Part shown: positions 27,194 to 36,067 of the stretch, in pieces
How the letters are laid out: each line of letters starts with the position of its first letter
How positions within the stretch are numbered: the stretch's first letter is position 1
Origin: Clostridium tagluense
GTDB taxonomy: Bacteria; Bacillota; Clostridia; Clostridiales; Clostridiaceae
Direction: 5' to 3'
Length of the DNA: 60,840 bases
Assembly (NCBI RefSeq): GCF_003865095.1
Contig: NZ_BHYK01000026.1
Location: forward strand, 1 to 60,840
Made by a program: the position numbers and the translations under genes
The notes under the pieces: model-generated
Told to the model about the DNA's origin: nothing
Seen by the model: the letters and a program-made list of their open reading frames with translations, nothing else
The model's database searches: none

Positions 27194-28306
27194 ATGAAAA
27201 AAAATAGCATTCTTTATAGAATTTTATTTTTTATTATCATAACAGCGGCTATAATTTTTTTGAGTTTTAAATCTAGAGCTGATTTAAATAATAAGGAAGA
27301 AGGGTTAAGAGTTACTAAATGGGAAAATTTTTATACTGGAGATAATATTCATTTTTACTACTTAAATCCCCAAAATGAAAATTTATTAAAACTTAAGAAA
27401 AACTATGGACTAGATAAACTTATAGATGGAAAGAAGGACCAATTTGATAACTCCATAAAAATTATGGAATTTATTAATGGAAAAGTAAAAGCTCAAAGTA
27501 ACTCCATGACTAGTGATAAAAGTGCTTTAGAAATAATGGAGGTAGCTACTTCTGGAAATAAAATATCAGACAGTGATTATGCAACTATTTATGAGGAGTG
27601 CTTAGCTTCTATTGGAATTAATGTACGTCCTGGAGTATTAAGAAGTACTGATAAAAAAATTAGTGGAAAATCATATTTTAATGTATGTGAAATATGGAGT
27701 AATAAATACAATAAATGGATAATGATAGATGGTGTCAATGGAACGTATATGACAGATGAAGAGATTCCACTAAGTGCCATTGAAATAATAAGCAAGGGAA
27801 TAGGAAAAGTTAAAATCCATCTTTTAAAAGATAGTAAGAAGTATATTAAAAGTATGGGCAGCTACTATGAAAGTTATACTATATCTGTGGATAATAACAA
27901 ATATGGGGAGCTGAAGAGCAATTCTAAACTTACTTTCTTGAAACAAGGTAAGCTTCCAGAGATAGAAACAAAGGAAGGGTTTATTCAACCTACTATCTTT
28001 GTTAATAACCCCAAAGTTTTTAATATATCTCCGAAAATACAATATGTAAATAAAGGTGTGGAGAAAATTCCAACTTTAATACTTGCAAAGAGAGATTTGA
28101 AAAACGACACAAAAGAAGGACAAAAATTTACTCTGGGAGCTTTTATCAATAGTTATATGCTTAAAAAATATTTCATAAGTATTAATGGCGGTGATTACAT
28201 AAAGATAGATACTTTTTTTGATTTACAAATTGTCAAAGGAATAAATTCTATTAAATTATCACTAGATGGTAAGACGATGCAGAAAGAAATTATAATAGAG
28301 AAATAA
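27194..28306 (+). CDS. Membrane-anchored transglutaminase-like protein lacking catalytic residues
   Basis: 370 aa. One N-terminal transmembrane segment (about 8-24) is followed by an extracytoplasmic region. Residues about 115-190 look like a transglutaminase/protease core: SDSDYATIYEECLASIGINVRPG aligns with the helix that normally carries the nucleophile, and SYFNVCEIWSNKYNKWIMIDG aligns with the usual H-x-x-x-E-V-W ... W-x-x-x-D strand pair. By this alignment the catalytic Cys position is Asp and the His position is Phe, while the Asp (MIDG) is kept. About 180 C-terminal residues are probably beta-rich. It may be a non-catalytic binding protein. An AAGGAGG site precedes the ATG. Confidence 0.6.
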   Translation: MKKNSILYRILFFIIITAAIIFLSFKSRADLNNKEEGLRVTKWENFYTGDNIHFYYLNPQNENLLKLKKNYGLDKLIDGKKDQFDNSIKIMEFINGKVKAQSNSMTSDKSALEIMEVATSGNKISDSDYATIYEECLASIGINVRPGVLRSTDKKISGKSYFNVCEIWSNKYNKWIMIDGVNGTYMTDEEIPLSAIEIISKGIGKVKIHLLKDSKKYIKSMGSYYESYTISVDNNKYGELKSNSKLTFLKQGKLPEIETKEGFIQPTIFVNNPKVFNISPKIQYVNKGVEKIPTLILAKRDLKNDTKEGQKFTLGAFINSYMLKKYFISINGGDYIKIDTFFDLQIVKGINSIKLSLDGKTMQKEIIIEK

Positions 28307-28406
28307 ACATTTAAACAATAAAATATAATTCTAACTATATTAACTGCTTGAATATAGTATAATGAAAAAGATTTTATAAATTATTGTTGTAAGGAGCGGA
28401 TAATAC

Positions 28407-29234
28407 ATGGATTTAAACATTATATTGGTGTTAAAAGCTATAATAATAGCTATAGTAGAAGGAATAACAGAGTTTATACCTATTTCTTCCACGGGTCATA
28501 TGATCATTGTGGGAAATATGATAAATTTCAAAGGTGAATTTGCAAATTCATTTGAAGTAGTCATTCAATTGGGGGCTATTCTTGCAATTATAGTTTTATA
28601 TTGGAATAAAATATGGACTTCGGTTTTGGAGTTTTTTAAGGGGAGACCTTCAGGAATTAAGTTTTGGACTAATATAATAGTTGCATTTATTCCCGCTGCA
28701 TTCTTTGGGTTTCTTCTAAATGATAAAATAGATGAATATCTTTTTAATCCAGCAACTGTAGCCTTGGCTTTAGTGGTTGGTGGAATTCTAATGATTATTA
28801 TAGAAAAGAAATTTAGATCAAAGGATACAACAAAAAGTATAGAGCAAATAACAATTAAACAGTCAATAAAAATAGGATTATTTCAATGTTTTGCGCTATG
28901 GCCAGGTATGTCTAGGTCTGCATCTACTATAATGGGAGGGTGGATTAGTGGTGTTTCTACAGTTGCTGCAACTGAGTTTTCATTCTTTTTAGCCATACCA
29001 ACTATGGTAGGAGCCACAGGATTAACACTATATAAAAGTGGAATGAATTTTAGTAATGGGGAAATTATTACTTTGGGTGTTGGATTTGTAACTGCTTTTT
29101 TAGTCGCATTAATTGTGGTTGAAAAATTTGTTTCTTATTTAAAAAATAAACCTATGAAGGTTTTCGCCATCTATAGAATAATTGTTGGTATAACATTGCT
29201 ATTTATAATTAAATTTGCGAATATTTCATTATAA
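28407..29234 (+). CDS. uppP: Undecaprenyl-diphosphatase
   Basis: 275 aa, polytopic. The two BacA/UppP signatures are present: EGITEFIPISSTGHMI in the first helix region and the PGMSRSASTIMGGW motif in the middle. It dephosphorylates undecaprenyl pyrophosphate on the outer face of the membrane so that the lipid carrier can be reused for peptidoglycan synthesis, and it confers bacitracin tolerance. TAAGGAG lies 11 nt before the ATG. It is a single-gene unit. Confidence 0.95.
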   Translation: MDLNIILVLKAIIIAIVEGITEFIPISSTGHMIIVGNMINFKGEFANSFEVVIQLGAILAIIVLYWNKIWTSVLEFFKGRPSGIKFWTNIIVAFIPAAFFGFLLNDKIDEYLFNPATVALALVVGGILMIIIEKKFRSKDTTKSIEQITIKQSIKIGLFQCFALWPGMSRSASTIMGGWISGVSTVAATEFSFFLAIPTMVGATGLTLYKSGMNFSNGEIITLGVGFVTAFLVALIVVEKFVSYLKNKPMKVFAIYRIIVGITLLFIIKFANISL

Positions 29235-29250
29235 ATAATAATATTTTAAG

Positions 29251-29286
29251 GACTAAAGCTGATGGATAATTTCTTTAGCTTTAGTC
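29251..29286 (+). terminator. Hairpin after uppP
   Basis: GACTAAAGCT (29251-29260) pairs perfectly with AGCTTTAGTC (29277-29286). There is no long T run, so termination would be moderate. Confidence 0.55.
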
Positions 29287-29513
29287 AGTAATTACAGTAA
29301 TATGATAATTAAAGATTTAATGTGCTACACCATATTCTAGTAATATTTAAATTATCGCCTTTTATAGCCTATAATATTCATATAACATGATGTTTTTCTT
29401 ATTAAGCTATGCTATTTGTGAAAAGTTGAGAATATTTAACTAATAGCTAGGTATCATTTATATTTTCTGATTTAAGGTGTATAATAAGTCAAATAGAGTT
29501 TGGGGGAATGTAT

Positions 29514-29687
29514 ATGGTACAAAAAATGAAAATAGTAGGAATATTGACTGATGGCTGTGGATTTAGTTAACAGTGCAAAATTTGGCAATAGGGATTGTCT
29601 TACAGGAAATAAAATATTATGGGGGATACCAAAAATGTAGGTCACAGCGGTGAATTAGTTAAAGTAGCTAGAAGTATTGGAATTTAA
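29514..29687 (+). pseudogene. Decayed remnant resembling a 6-phosphofructokinase gene
   Basis: A good ribosome binding site (TTGGGGGA) and an ATG at 29514 open a frame MVQKMKIVGILTDGCGFS that stops at 29568-29570. The piece KIVGILT-x-G resembles the start of phosphofructokinases (KIGILTGGGDxPG). In the same short stretch, 29625-29687 reads DTKNVGHSGELVKVARSIGI then stop, which resembles the extreme C-terminus of such enzymes. About 300 internal residues would be missing. A TATAAT at 29480-29485 could be its promoter. Both ends are short, so the assignment is tentative. Confidence 0.35.
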
Positions 29688-29772
29688 TTTGGAGATTTTT
29701 AGTAGTGCAATTAAAATATTGAGGATAACAATTGATTATTGCTATACTCTAGACAAAAACCAGGAGGATATT

Positions 29773-30555
29773 ATGAAAGTAATAAAAAAATATTTAGAAA
29801 CAAGAGAAGGTAATTATAGTTTTTATTTTGAAGAAATAAATAGTGGATATCTATATGGTCTTAATGAGGATAAAGAAATGGTATCAGCTGGATGTATAAA
29901 GTTACCACTAGCCATGAGTTTGCTTAAAGAAGTGCAAAATGGAAAAATAGATTTACAATCTAAAATTAAAATAGAATCAGGGGATAAAATTCATGGCTCA
30001 AATGGAATTATACATGAATTTTCAGGAAAAGAATATTCAATAGTTGATTTATTAATAGCAATGCTTATACAAAGTGATAATACTGCAGCAAATAAAATAA
30101 TTGAAGTTTTGGGCATGCAGCGAATAGACGAATTATTTAAAGATATGGGACTTAAAAACACAAAATTGAAAAGGATTACAACAGACATTAAATTGGAACA
30201 AGACGAGTTGGAGAATACTACTAGTAGCTTTGACTTAAGCAAGTGTTTTAAACTATTATATCTAAAGCAATACTTAAATGAAGAAAATAGTGATTTGCTT
30301 ATAAGAATATTAAAGAAACAACAGGTTACAAATAAATTACCTTTCTATGCACCAAAGCAGATCCAAGAGAATATTGCTAATAAAGGGGGTAGCCTTGAAA
30401 CTGTTGAAAATGATACAACTTTAATGATGATTGAAAAAGGAAATTTCCTTTTTACAGTAATGGCTAACAACTTACCTAACAATGTTTATGGAATAACTAC
30501 TATATCTAGGGTTGGAAAGATGATGTGGGATATTATAGATAAAGATTGGAAATAG
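29773..30555 (+). CDS. Class A beta-lactamase-fold protein without the nucleophilic serine
   Basis: 260 aa from the ATG at 29773 (AGGAGG, 7-nt spacing); a longer open frame has no site. There is no signal peptide. The fold is that of the class A beta-lactamase-like serine hydrolases: the SDN loop is at 101-103 (QSDNTAANK), KGGS at 204-207 stands in the KTG position, and a terminal helix follows. At the S-x-x-K motif the sequence is SAGCIKLP, so the lysine (43) is kept but the usual Ser is Gly40, with Cys41 beside it. It is therefore unlikely to be a standard lactamase. It lies just downstream of a decayed gene. Confidence 0.7.
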   Translation: MKVIKKYLETREGNYSFYFEEINSGYLYGLNEDKEMVSAGCIKLPLAMSLLKEVQNGKIDLQSKIKIESGDKIHGSNGIIHEFSGKEYSIVDLLIAMLIQSDNTAANKIIEVLGMQRIDELFKDMGLKNTKLKRITTDIKLEQDELENTTSSFDLSKCFKLLYLKQYLNEENSDLLIRILKKQQVTNKLPFYAPKQIQENIANKGGSLETVENDTTLMMIEKGNFLFTVMANNLPNNVYGITTISRVGKMMWDIIDKDWK

Positions 30556-30566
30556 GATATGAAGGG

Positions 30567-30789
30567 CTCCGGCGTGCCTTGCAAAAAGAACTCCAAACTG
30601 GAAATTCCATTAAGAAATTCTAATCTTTTGCGAATATAAAATTCTCTAGCGCTCAAACTCGGCGTCCTGCCTCGGTTTCGCTAGCCTGCCGTCCTGGCAG
30701 GCTTACGTGAATTTTATATTCGCAAAAGAAGAATTTCTAAATGAAATTTCAATAGTTTTGTCGTTTCTTTATTGCAAGTCACGTCGGAG
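30567..30789. repeat. 223-bp imperfect palindromic element
   Basis: Outer arms 30567-30590 and 30765-30789 pair with few mismatches (CTCCGGCGTGCCTTGCAA against TTGCAAGTCACGTCGGAG). Inner arms 30601-30644 and 30709-30750 match at about 41 of 44 positions. The central loop holds a second perfect hairpin (AGCCTGCC 30683-30690 / GGCAGGCT 30696-30703) and is clearly more GC-rich than the surroundings. As RNA it would be one long stem. It has no coding signs and resembles a MITE-like or large intergenic repeat. Confidence 0.8.
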
Positions 30790-31448
30790 GAATTTCATAC
30801 TTGCTATTTTAACAGAGAATCCTGAGTTGCTTAGAGCAGTTTGTAATGACGCTCAAGTATGCATTTTTCTTAATGTAGCTTTCACTAAAGTAAATTAAGA
30901 ATTACTAAGGCTTGTTCAAAGCATTCTACGCAATATATACTTTTGTTAGCATAATATAAGAAAAAATACCTGAATTAGAAATCATACTCCGCATAATAGA
31001 TTTAAAAACCCTTGCATTTGCTTTTAATTATATTTTGAATTTTATTATATCTTTTCCATAGTTCTTTTAGGCGGCAGCCTGTGAGCTTTTAAGTGTATCA
31101 AAACTAAGATGACATATCAGAAACGTCACAAATTTTTAAAAAGTCTTACAACATGGTTAACAACAGATAATATCTAGAATACTAAATATCTTTTAGCCGT
31201 AGGCTTATAATTGGGTGTATATTAAATCTTAAAGGTCATTTTTGAAAATGTGTATGTATATTAGCGTAGCTAATGGATGAAAATCCATTTCTTCCATAGC
31301 TAAATTCACCTTTCTTATTATCAGCACCTCATTTCTAGTTATGAGGTTTATTATACAATGTTTTCATATTTGGGACATAATCAAATGTGGTATAGTAAGA
31401 CATTATCATAAACGAATCATATACGAATCATAAGAATATAGAAGGGTG
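30790..31448. other. Non-coding stretch between the palindrome and the tRNA
   Basis: No gene with start signals is found. Open fragments exist on both strands but all are short and interrupted. Small hairpins occur at about 31273-31290 (AATGGAT ... ATCCATT) and about 31327-31347 (CCTCAT ... ATGAGG). Decayed coding sequence is possible but I cannot assign it. Confidence 0.4.
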
Positions 31449-31477
31449 TTGACAAAGTAAAAAATAGATATTATACT
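31449..31477 (+). promoter_or_regulatory. Consensus sigma-70-type promoter for tRNA-Ile
   Basis: TTGACA (31449-31454), a 17-bp spacer, and TATACT (31472-31477), about 30 nt before the tRNA 5' end. This is the best promoter match in the window. Confidence 0.85.
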
Positions 31478-31507
31478 TATAAAGTCACAGTTTGATAAGG
31501 GTATTAT

Positions 31508-31584
<77 letters not shown>

Positions 31585-31723
31585 TTGTTATTTTTGGATT
31601 AAATTAAAAGGAATTTTGAAAAAATAATTAGCTATTGTGCTAGTTATTTTTTTTATGCATAAAATTAAAAAGAGTTTATTAGCTTATATAGTCTAAAGTG
31701 GAAGGTACTATTTTAAAATAGGC

Positions 31724-32596
31724 TCACTTTACAACCAATCTACTTGTGGTTATACCATCGCTTATGAGTACAATATTTTGCTCTAAATCAGTTCTATAGA
31801 TAATACAATTTAACTTTTTAAGTTTATCTAGGGTTTCACTATTTGGATGACCATAACTATTGTATGTACCACAACTTATTACTGCAATTTTTGGAGAAAC
31901 TCTATTTAAAAATTCTTGCGTGGTTGAGGAATTACTACCGTGATGAGCTACTTTGAGAACTTCAGCAGTTAAATCGTAACCTTTATCTAATATCTCATCT
32001 TCACTTAGCTTTTCAATATCACCGGTAAATAAATAAGTGGAATTTTTATAAGATATTTTTACCGCGCAAGAGTAATTATTAGTATCTTCGTAGGTGGTTT
32101 TGTTAGGCGATAGCATAAGACAGGTGGCACTCGGACCTAAATCTAAAGTTATATTAGGTTTAGCTATTTTTATTTTAAGACCTTTATTTTTTAAAGCTCT
32201 AATCATATCAATAAATGCTTGTGTGTCAGATGCAACTTTAGGGGCATAAAATTCATCCACATTAAAAGTTTTAATTACACTAGCCATACCCCCTATATGA
32301 TCTTCATGGGGATGAGTTGCAATTACATAGTCTAGTTTAGTAATTTTATTTTTTTTTAGATACCTAATTACTTTTCTCCTCGAATCGCTGGTACCACTAT
32401 CAATTAATAAATTTTTATTATTTACTTGAATAAGGATACAATCACCCTGTCCTACATCAATAAAATGAGTGACCATATTGTTTTTAAGGTTTATGTTAGT
32501 TTTTAAATTATATTTATAAACTACAGCCACAGCTATACTTACAAAAACTAGTATAGTGCAAACTAAGGCGTATTTTAACCAGGGTTTCTTTGGCAT
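31724..32596 (-). CDS. ComEC-like secreted metallo-beta-lactamase-fold hydrolase
   Basis: 290 aa. One N-terminal transmembrane/signal segment (about 8-26) is followed by an MBL domain like the C-terminal part of ComEC/Rec2: FIDVGQGDCILI, LLIDSGT, the metal motif THPHEDHIGG, NNYSCAVKI, YLFTGDIEK, VLKVAHHGSNSS and GHPNSETLDKL. In ComEC this domain is thought to be a nuclease for DNA uptake; stand-alone versions are common in clostridia and uncharacterised. TAGGAG lies 9 nt before the ATG. It is monocistronic, running towards the tRNA from the other side. Confidence 0.85.
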   Translation of the reverse strand: MPKKPWLKYALVCTILVFVSIAVAVVYKYNLKTNINLKNNMVTHFIDVGQGDCILIQVNNKNLLIDSGTSDSRRKVIRYLKKNKITKLDYVIATHPHEDHIGGMASVIKTFNVDEFYAPKVASDTQAFIDMIRALKNKGLKIKIAKPNITLDLGPSATCLMLSPNKTTYEDTNNYSCAVKISYKNSTYLFTGDIEKLSEDEILDKGYDLTAEVLKVAHHGSNSSTTQEFLNRVSPKIAVISCGTYNSYGHPNSETLDKLKKLNCIIYRTDLEQNIVLISDGITTSRLVVK

Positions 32597-32820
32597 ATGA
32601 TTAATCTCCTATATTATATTTCAAGTACATTACATAAATAATTTTATCCATTTAAATAAAAAAATATCAAAATCTAAGAAAAAAGATGCTCCAAATTGCA
32701 ATTTACTTATGCTCTAGTGGAAAAATTTGAAATAAGGCCTATTAAATAGTATAATTATAGTTATAGTTTAACGACATTTCAGATGATGATTTAATCTTAA
32801 AATGAAAGGAACAGAGAGAT

Positions 32821-33549
32821 ATGAGAACGGTATATTTTTATTTATGTTTTATTATTGATTTGATTGGGAAAGCTTTTAAGAAAATACAACTTAATAGTAT
32901 AAAAAAGCATAAAACCACAGAAGAGGTGGATGCTTATTTAGCTAAGGTAGTTAGGGATTGGTCTAATTTTGTAATTAGGATTGCAGGTTTAAATTTAACC
33001 GTTATAGGGAAAGAAAACATACCAAAGGAGCCTTGTGTTTTTGTGGGAAATCACCAAAGTAATCTTGATATACCAGTGATATTAGCTAATATGAATAGCC
33101 TTACTGGTGCAGTTGCTAAAAAAGAGATGGAAAAAATACCAGTAATGAGTTATTGGATGAGGCAAATCCATTCTGTATTTATGGATAGAGAAAATCCAAG
33201 AGAGGCTTTAAAATCAATTTCAGAAGGTGTTGAAAATCTAAAGAATGGATATTCTATGATTATTTTTCCAGAAGGTACTAGAAGTAGAAGTAATAATATA
33301 GGGGAATTTAAAAAAGGTAGTATGAGACTGGCAATAAAAGCTGGGGTTCCCATTGTTCCTATAACCTTTTATGATACTCATAAAGCTATGGAAGGTAATA
33401 ATGGAAAAGTTAAAAAGGCAAATGCTAAGCTTATATTTGATAAACCTATATATATGGATAAAATGTCAAAGGAAGAAAAAGCTGAGATATCAGAAGTTGT
33501 AAAAAATATAATTCAAACAAATATAAATATGGAAAATAAAATAAAATAA
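32821..33549 (+). CDS. plsC: 1-acyl-sn-glycerol-3-phosphate acyltransferase
   Basis: 242 aa. It acylates lysophosphatidic acid to phosphatidic acid at the membrane, the second step of phospholipid synthesis. The LPLAT blocks are clear: GNHQSNLDIPV (HX4D catalytic motif), KKEMEKIPVMSYWM, FMDRENPREAL and FPEGTRSR, then VPIVPITFYDTH. One N-terminal hydrophobic segment (YFYLCFIIDLIG) provides membrane association. The start follows AAAGGAACAGAGAG. A copy of a short dispersed repeat (32780-32794) lies in its leader. Confidence 0.93.
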   Translation: MRTVYFYLCFIIDLIGKAFKKIQLNSIKKHKTTEEVDAYLAKVVRDWSNFVIRIAGLNLTVIGKENIPKEPCVFVGNHQSNLDIPVILANMNSLTGAVAKKEMEKIPVMSYWMRQIHSVFMDRENPREALKSISEGVENLKNGYSMIIFPEGTRSRSNNIGEFKKGSMRLAIKAGVPIVPITFYDTHKAMEGNNGKVKKANAKLIFDKPIYMDKMSKEEKAEISEVVKNIIQTNINMENKIK

Positions 33550-33551
33550 AG

Positions 33552-33583
33552 AAAGAAGCAGTTTATAAAAGCTGCTTCTTTAA
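33552..33583. terminator. Bidirectional terminator between plsC and gapN
   Basis: AAGAAGCAG pairs with CTGCTTCTT around an AT loop; T and A runs flank it on either side, and it lies between convergent genes. Confidence 0.8.
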
Positions 33584-33589
33584 ATTTCG

Positions 33590-35038
33590 CTATGGATTTA
33601 TGAGTAAAACTGTAGATTTTAATCTAGTCATAGCTTCAATGCTATATCTTATGCCTTGAGTGCCCATACCAGAGGATTTTGTTCCTGAGAAAGGAAAATG
33701 GTCAGGCCCTCTTTCAGGTTTATTATTAATTTGAACGGTACCTACCTCGAGTTTATTGGCAATATTAAAGGCATCATCTATATTTTTAGTATAAACAGAA
33801 GTTTGAAGACCATAAACAGATCTGTTAGCTATATCTATAGCTTCCTTAATATTTTTAACTCTAATCACTGGTAGCAATGGGCCAAAGGGTTCTTCCCAAG
33901 CCAGCCTCATATCTGTAGTTACATTATCAAATAAGGTTGGGTAAAATAAATTAGCATTTCGTTTATTTCCACATAATAGCGTAGCTCCATGACCTAGGGC
34001 ATCATCTATGAGTTCTTGAACGTAGTCTGCAGCTTTATTATCTATGAGTGGAGTTATATCACAATCATCTTCTGGATTCCCAATTTTCAGCAATTTAATA
34101 TTTTTCATTAATTCGTAAATAAGGCTATCTGCAACATCATTTATAACTAAAACCCTTTTAACTGCGGTGCATCTTTGACCAGAATAGCTAAAGGCCCCAG
34201 TAACGATATCTCTGCCAGCACTTTCGATATCGGCATCGCAAAGTACTATAGCTGCATCTTTGCCACCAAGCTCCATAATCATAGGCACCATACCAGCAAT
34301 TACAGCTATATGTTTTCCTACCTGCGTACTTCCAGTAAAGTTGATAAAATCAATATCGTTGTGGGTTACTAAATAATCACCTATTTCGCAGCCTCTACCT
34401 GTTATTGTGTTTATTACTCCATGGGGAACTCCGGCTTCATGAAAAATTGCAACCAAATGGAGTGCACTAATAGCTCCTTGAGTGGAAGGCTTTAAAATTA
34501 CGCTATTCCCACCAATAAGGGCTGGCGCAATTTTAGATGCAGAAAGATTAATGGGATAGTTAAAAGGCGAAATAGCAAGGACAACGCCTACTGGTACTTT
34601 GGTGACAAAGGATATTTTGTTTTTCTTAAAACCAGGAAAATTATCTGCACCTATAGTTTCACCTTCTAAGTGTTTGCCAGCATCAGCAGTAAATCTAATA
34701 AAATCCGCAGTTCTTTTTATCTCAGCAATGCAGGAGTGCTTATCTTTAGCAATTTCCACTTGCATGAGCTGGGACAAGTAATCAACATTTTCATCCAGTA
34801 AGGCAGCCGCTTTGTGCAAAACTTCCGCACGGGAGCTAATGGCCATATTAGCCCAATTTTTTTGAGAAGCTTTTGAATTTTGAATAACTATATTAGCTTC
34901 GTCTTTGCTCATAGCAGGTATTGTACCTACTAAACTGTTATCTACAGGAGAGATAATATCTATGGTATTATTAGATGTAACCCAATCACCATTAAATAAA
35001 TTTTTATAATTTTTATCTTTGACAATACTATTGAACAA
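33590..35038 (-). CDS. gapN: Non-phosphorylating NADP-dependent glyceraldehyde-3-phosphate dehydrogenase
   Basis: 482 aa from TTG at 35038, chosen because GAGGTG lies 7 nt upstream; the in-frame GTG at 35053 falls inside that site. It oxidises glyceraldehyde-3-P directly to 3-phosphoglycerate with NADP+, giving NADPH instead of ATP. The aldehyde dehydrogenase fold has SPFNYPINLSASKIAPALIGGNSVILKPS, FTGSTQVGK, the catalytic Glu in MELGGKDAAIV, the catalytic Cys in GQRCTAVKRVLV and the C-terminal PFSGTKSSGMGTQG. The GapN subfamily call rests on GPDHFPF and GQRCTA-type details. Confidence 0.9.
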   Translation of the reverse strand: MFNSIVKDKNYKNLFNGDWVTSNNTIDIISPVDNSLVGTIPAMSKDEANIVIQNSKASQKNWANMAISSRAEVLHKAAALLDENVDYLSQLMQVEIAKDKHSCIAEIKRTADFIRFTADAGKHLEGETIGADNFPGFKKNKISFVTKVPVGVVLAISPFNYPINLSASKIAPALIGGNSVILKPSTQGAISALHLVAIFHEAGVPHGVINTITGRGCEIGDYLVTHNDIDFINFTGSTQVGKHIAVIAGMVPMIMELGGKDAAIVLCDADIESAGRDIVTGAFSYSGQRCTAVKRVLVINDVADSLIYELMKNIKLLKIGNPEDDCDITPLIDNKAADYVQELIDDALGHGATLLCGNKRNANLFYPTLFDNVTTDMRLAWEEPFGPLLPVIRVKNIKEAIDIANRSVYGLQTSVYTKNIDDAFNIANKLEVGTVQINNKPERGPDHFPFSGTKSSGMGTQGIRYSIEAMTRLKSTVLLINP

Positions 35039-35140
35039 TATGAAACACCTCACTTTAAAATTGTTAGGTTTGGTTGCGTCTCATTATAGTATTTACCAAA
35101 GATAAGTATATTATTGATTGGCAATGTATGTGATTATCTC

Positions 35141-35190
35141 AGCGTCAGAGTGATGATTACAGCACCAAAGTGATGATTAGTCATGACGCT
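35141..35190. repeat. Small hairpin with an internal direct repeat
   Basis: AGCGTCA (35141-35147) and TGACGCT (35184-35190) are inverted; between them AGTGATGATTA occurs twice, 20 nt apart (35149-35159, 35169-35179). It overlaps the last codons of the minus-strand coiled-coil gene and may help terminate it. Confidence 0.6.
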
Positions 35191-35485
35191 TGGTTATTAA
35201 ATTTTGGATTATAGATATTTTAGATTCTAGTAATGAATTTTGATTTTCTAGTTTTAATATATTATTTTGAACTTGATTATTTTTGTTTTCTAGAATTTTT
35301 AAAGTTTTCTGTAAATTTTTGTTTGTATCCATTTGTTCTTTAATAATTGGTTGATACATTTTGTTTAGAGTAAGATTTTTATTGATTAAAAAGTTTATTT
35401 TATTATAAAATTGTATTAGAAATAATTTATTTTTTTCACCTATATATTTTAGATTGGAAACAATCCAATCTATAAATTTATTCAT
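35177..35485 (-). CDS. Small coiled-coil protein of unknown function
   Basis: 102 aa. An N-terminal amphipathic region with aromatics (FIDWIVSNLKYIG...LFLIQFYNKINFL) is followed by a long coiled coil (about 45-100, NKNLQKTLKILENKNNQVQNNILKLENQNSLLESKISIIQNLI). TTGAGGTGATT gives a strong ribosome binding site. I do not recognise the family. It is transcribed divergently from another coiled-coil gene 59 nt away, so the two may share control. Confidence 0.65.
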   Translation of the reverse strand: MNKFIDWIVSNLKYIGEKNKLFLIQFYNKINFLINKNLTLNKMYQPIIKEQMDTNKNLQKTLKILENKNNQVQNNILKLENQNSLLESKISIIQNLITKRHD

Positions 35486-35544
35486 ACATAATCACCTCAA
35501 TTATATTCTACCTAAAGAATACTAGGAAAGGCAAGGTAAAGTTA

Positions 35545-35985
35545 ATGGATAACAATGACAATAATTATTATTTAGAAACAATTAAAAACAAGACGAGAAA
35601 GCTAGAGCTTAAAAAGACCCAATACGAATTAGAAATAGTGCAGCAAAATAATTTGCTGGCGCATAATAATTCTGTAATGCAGAAATTAAAGTGTACAAAT
35701 GATGTATTACATGATGAATATAATAGTCTAATAAGGTTACTTCAGAAAGAAGGGTTAATTTTCGAGATAAATTTTAGTGATTATATTCCTAAGCCTTGGG
35801 ATAATCTATTTATAGTAAAAGGTTCAAAGGGTTATGAACTTCAAAGTAAAACAGGCATTAGATTAATGATGATAGATGAAAAATTTTTAACAATTATACA
35901 AGAGATAGACAAAAAAGATTCCTATAGCTTAATTGTAATAAGAGTTAGGGATAAAACTGCTTTAGTTCAGTTAAGGTTTATTTGA
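35545..35985 (+). CDS. Coiled-coil protein with a C-terminal beta domain, unknown function
   Basis: 146 aa. Residues about 8-72 form a helical coiled coil (TRKLELKKTQYELEIVQQNNLLAHNN...NSLIRLLQKEG). Residues about 75-146 look like a small beta domain (FEINFSDYIPKPWDNLFIVKGSKGYELQSKTGIRLMMI...SYSLIVIRVRDKTALVQLRFI). There is no signal peptide. The ribosome binding site is weak (AAGGTAAAG) but well placed. Divergent partner of the gene at 35177-35485; no family recognised. Confidence 0.65.
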   Translation: MDNNDNNYYLETIKNKTRKLELKKTQYELEIVQQNNLLAHNNSVMQKLKCTNDVLHDEYNSLIRLLQKEGLIFEINFSDYIPKPWDNLFIVKGSKGYELQSKTGIRLMMIDEKFLTIIQEIDKKDSYSLIVIRVRDKTALVQLRFI

Positions 35986-36013
35986 AAGTTTTTAAAGTAA
36001 AATTTATTTTAAT

Positions 36014-36051
36014 AAAAAAGAAGCTGAATTTTAAACTTCAACTTCTTTTTT
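36014..36051. terminator. Bidirectional terminator
   Basis: AAAAAAGAAGCTGAA pairs with TTCAACTTCTTTTTT (one G-U) around an 8-nt loop; it separates convergent genes. Confidence 0.85.
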
Positions 36052-36067
36052 ATTATGTTTAGGACAT

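Noticed and set aside
30707-30898. 63-aa open frame through the right arm of the 223-bp palindrome
   Set aside because: No ribosome binding site; about a third of it is the palindrome arm itself, so its coding look is a by-product of the repeat.
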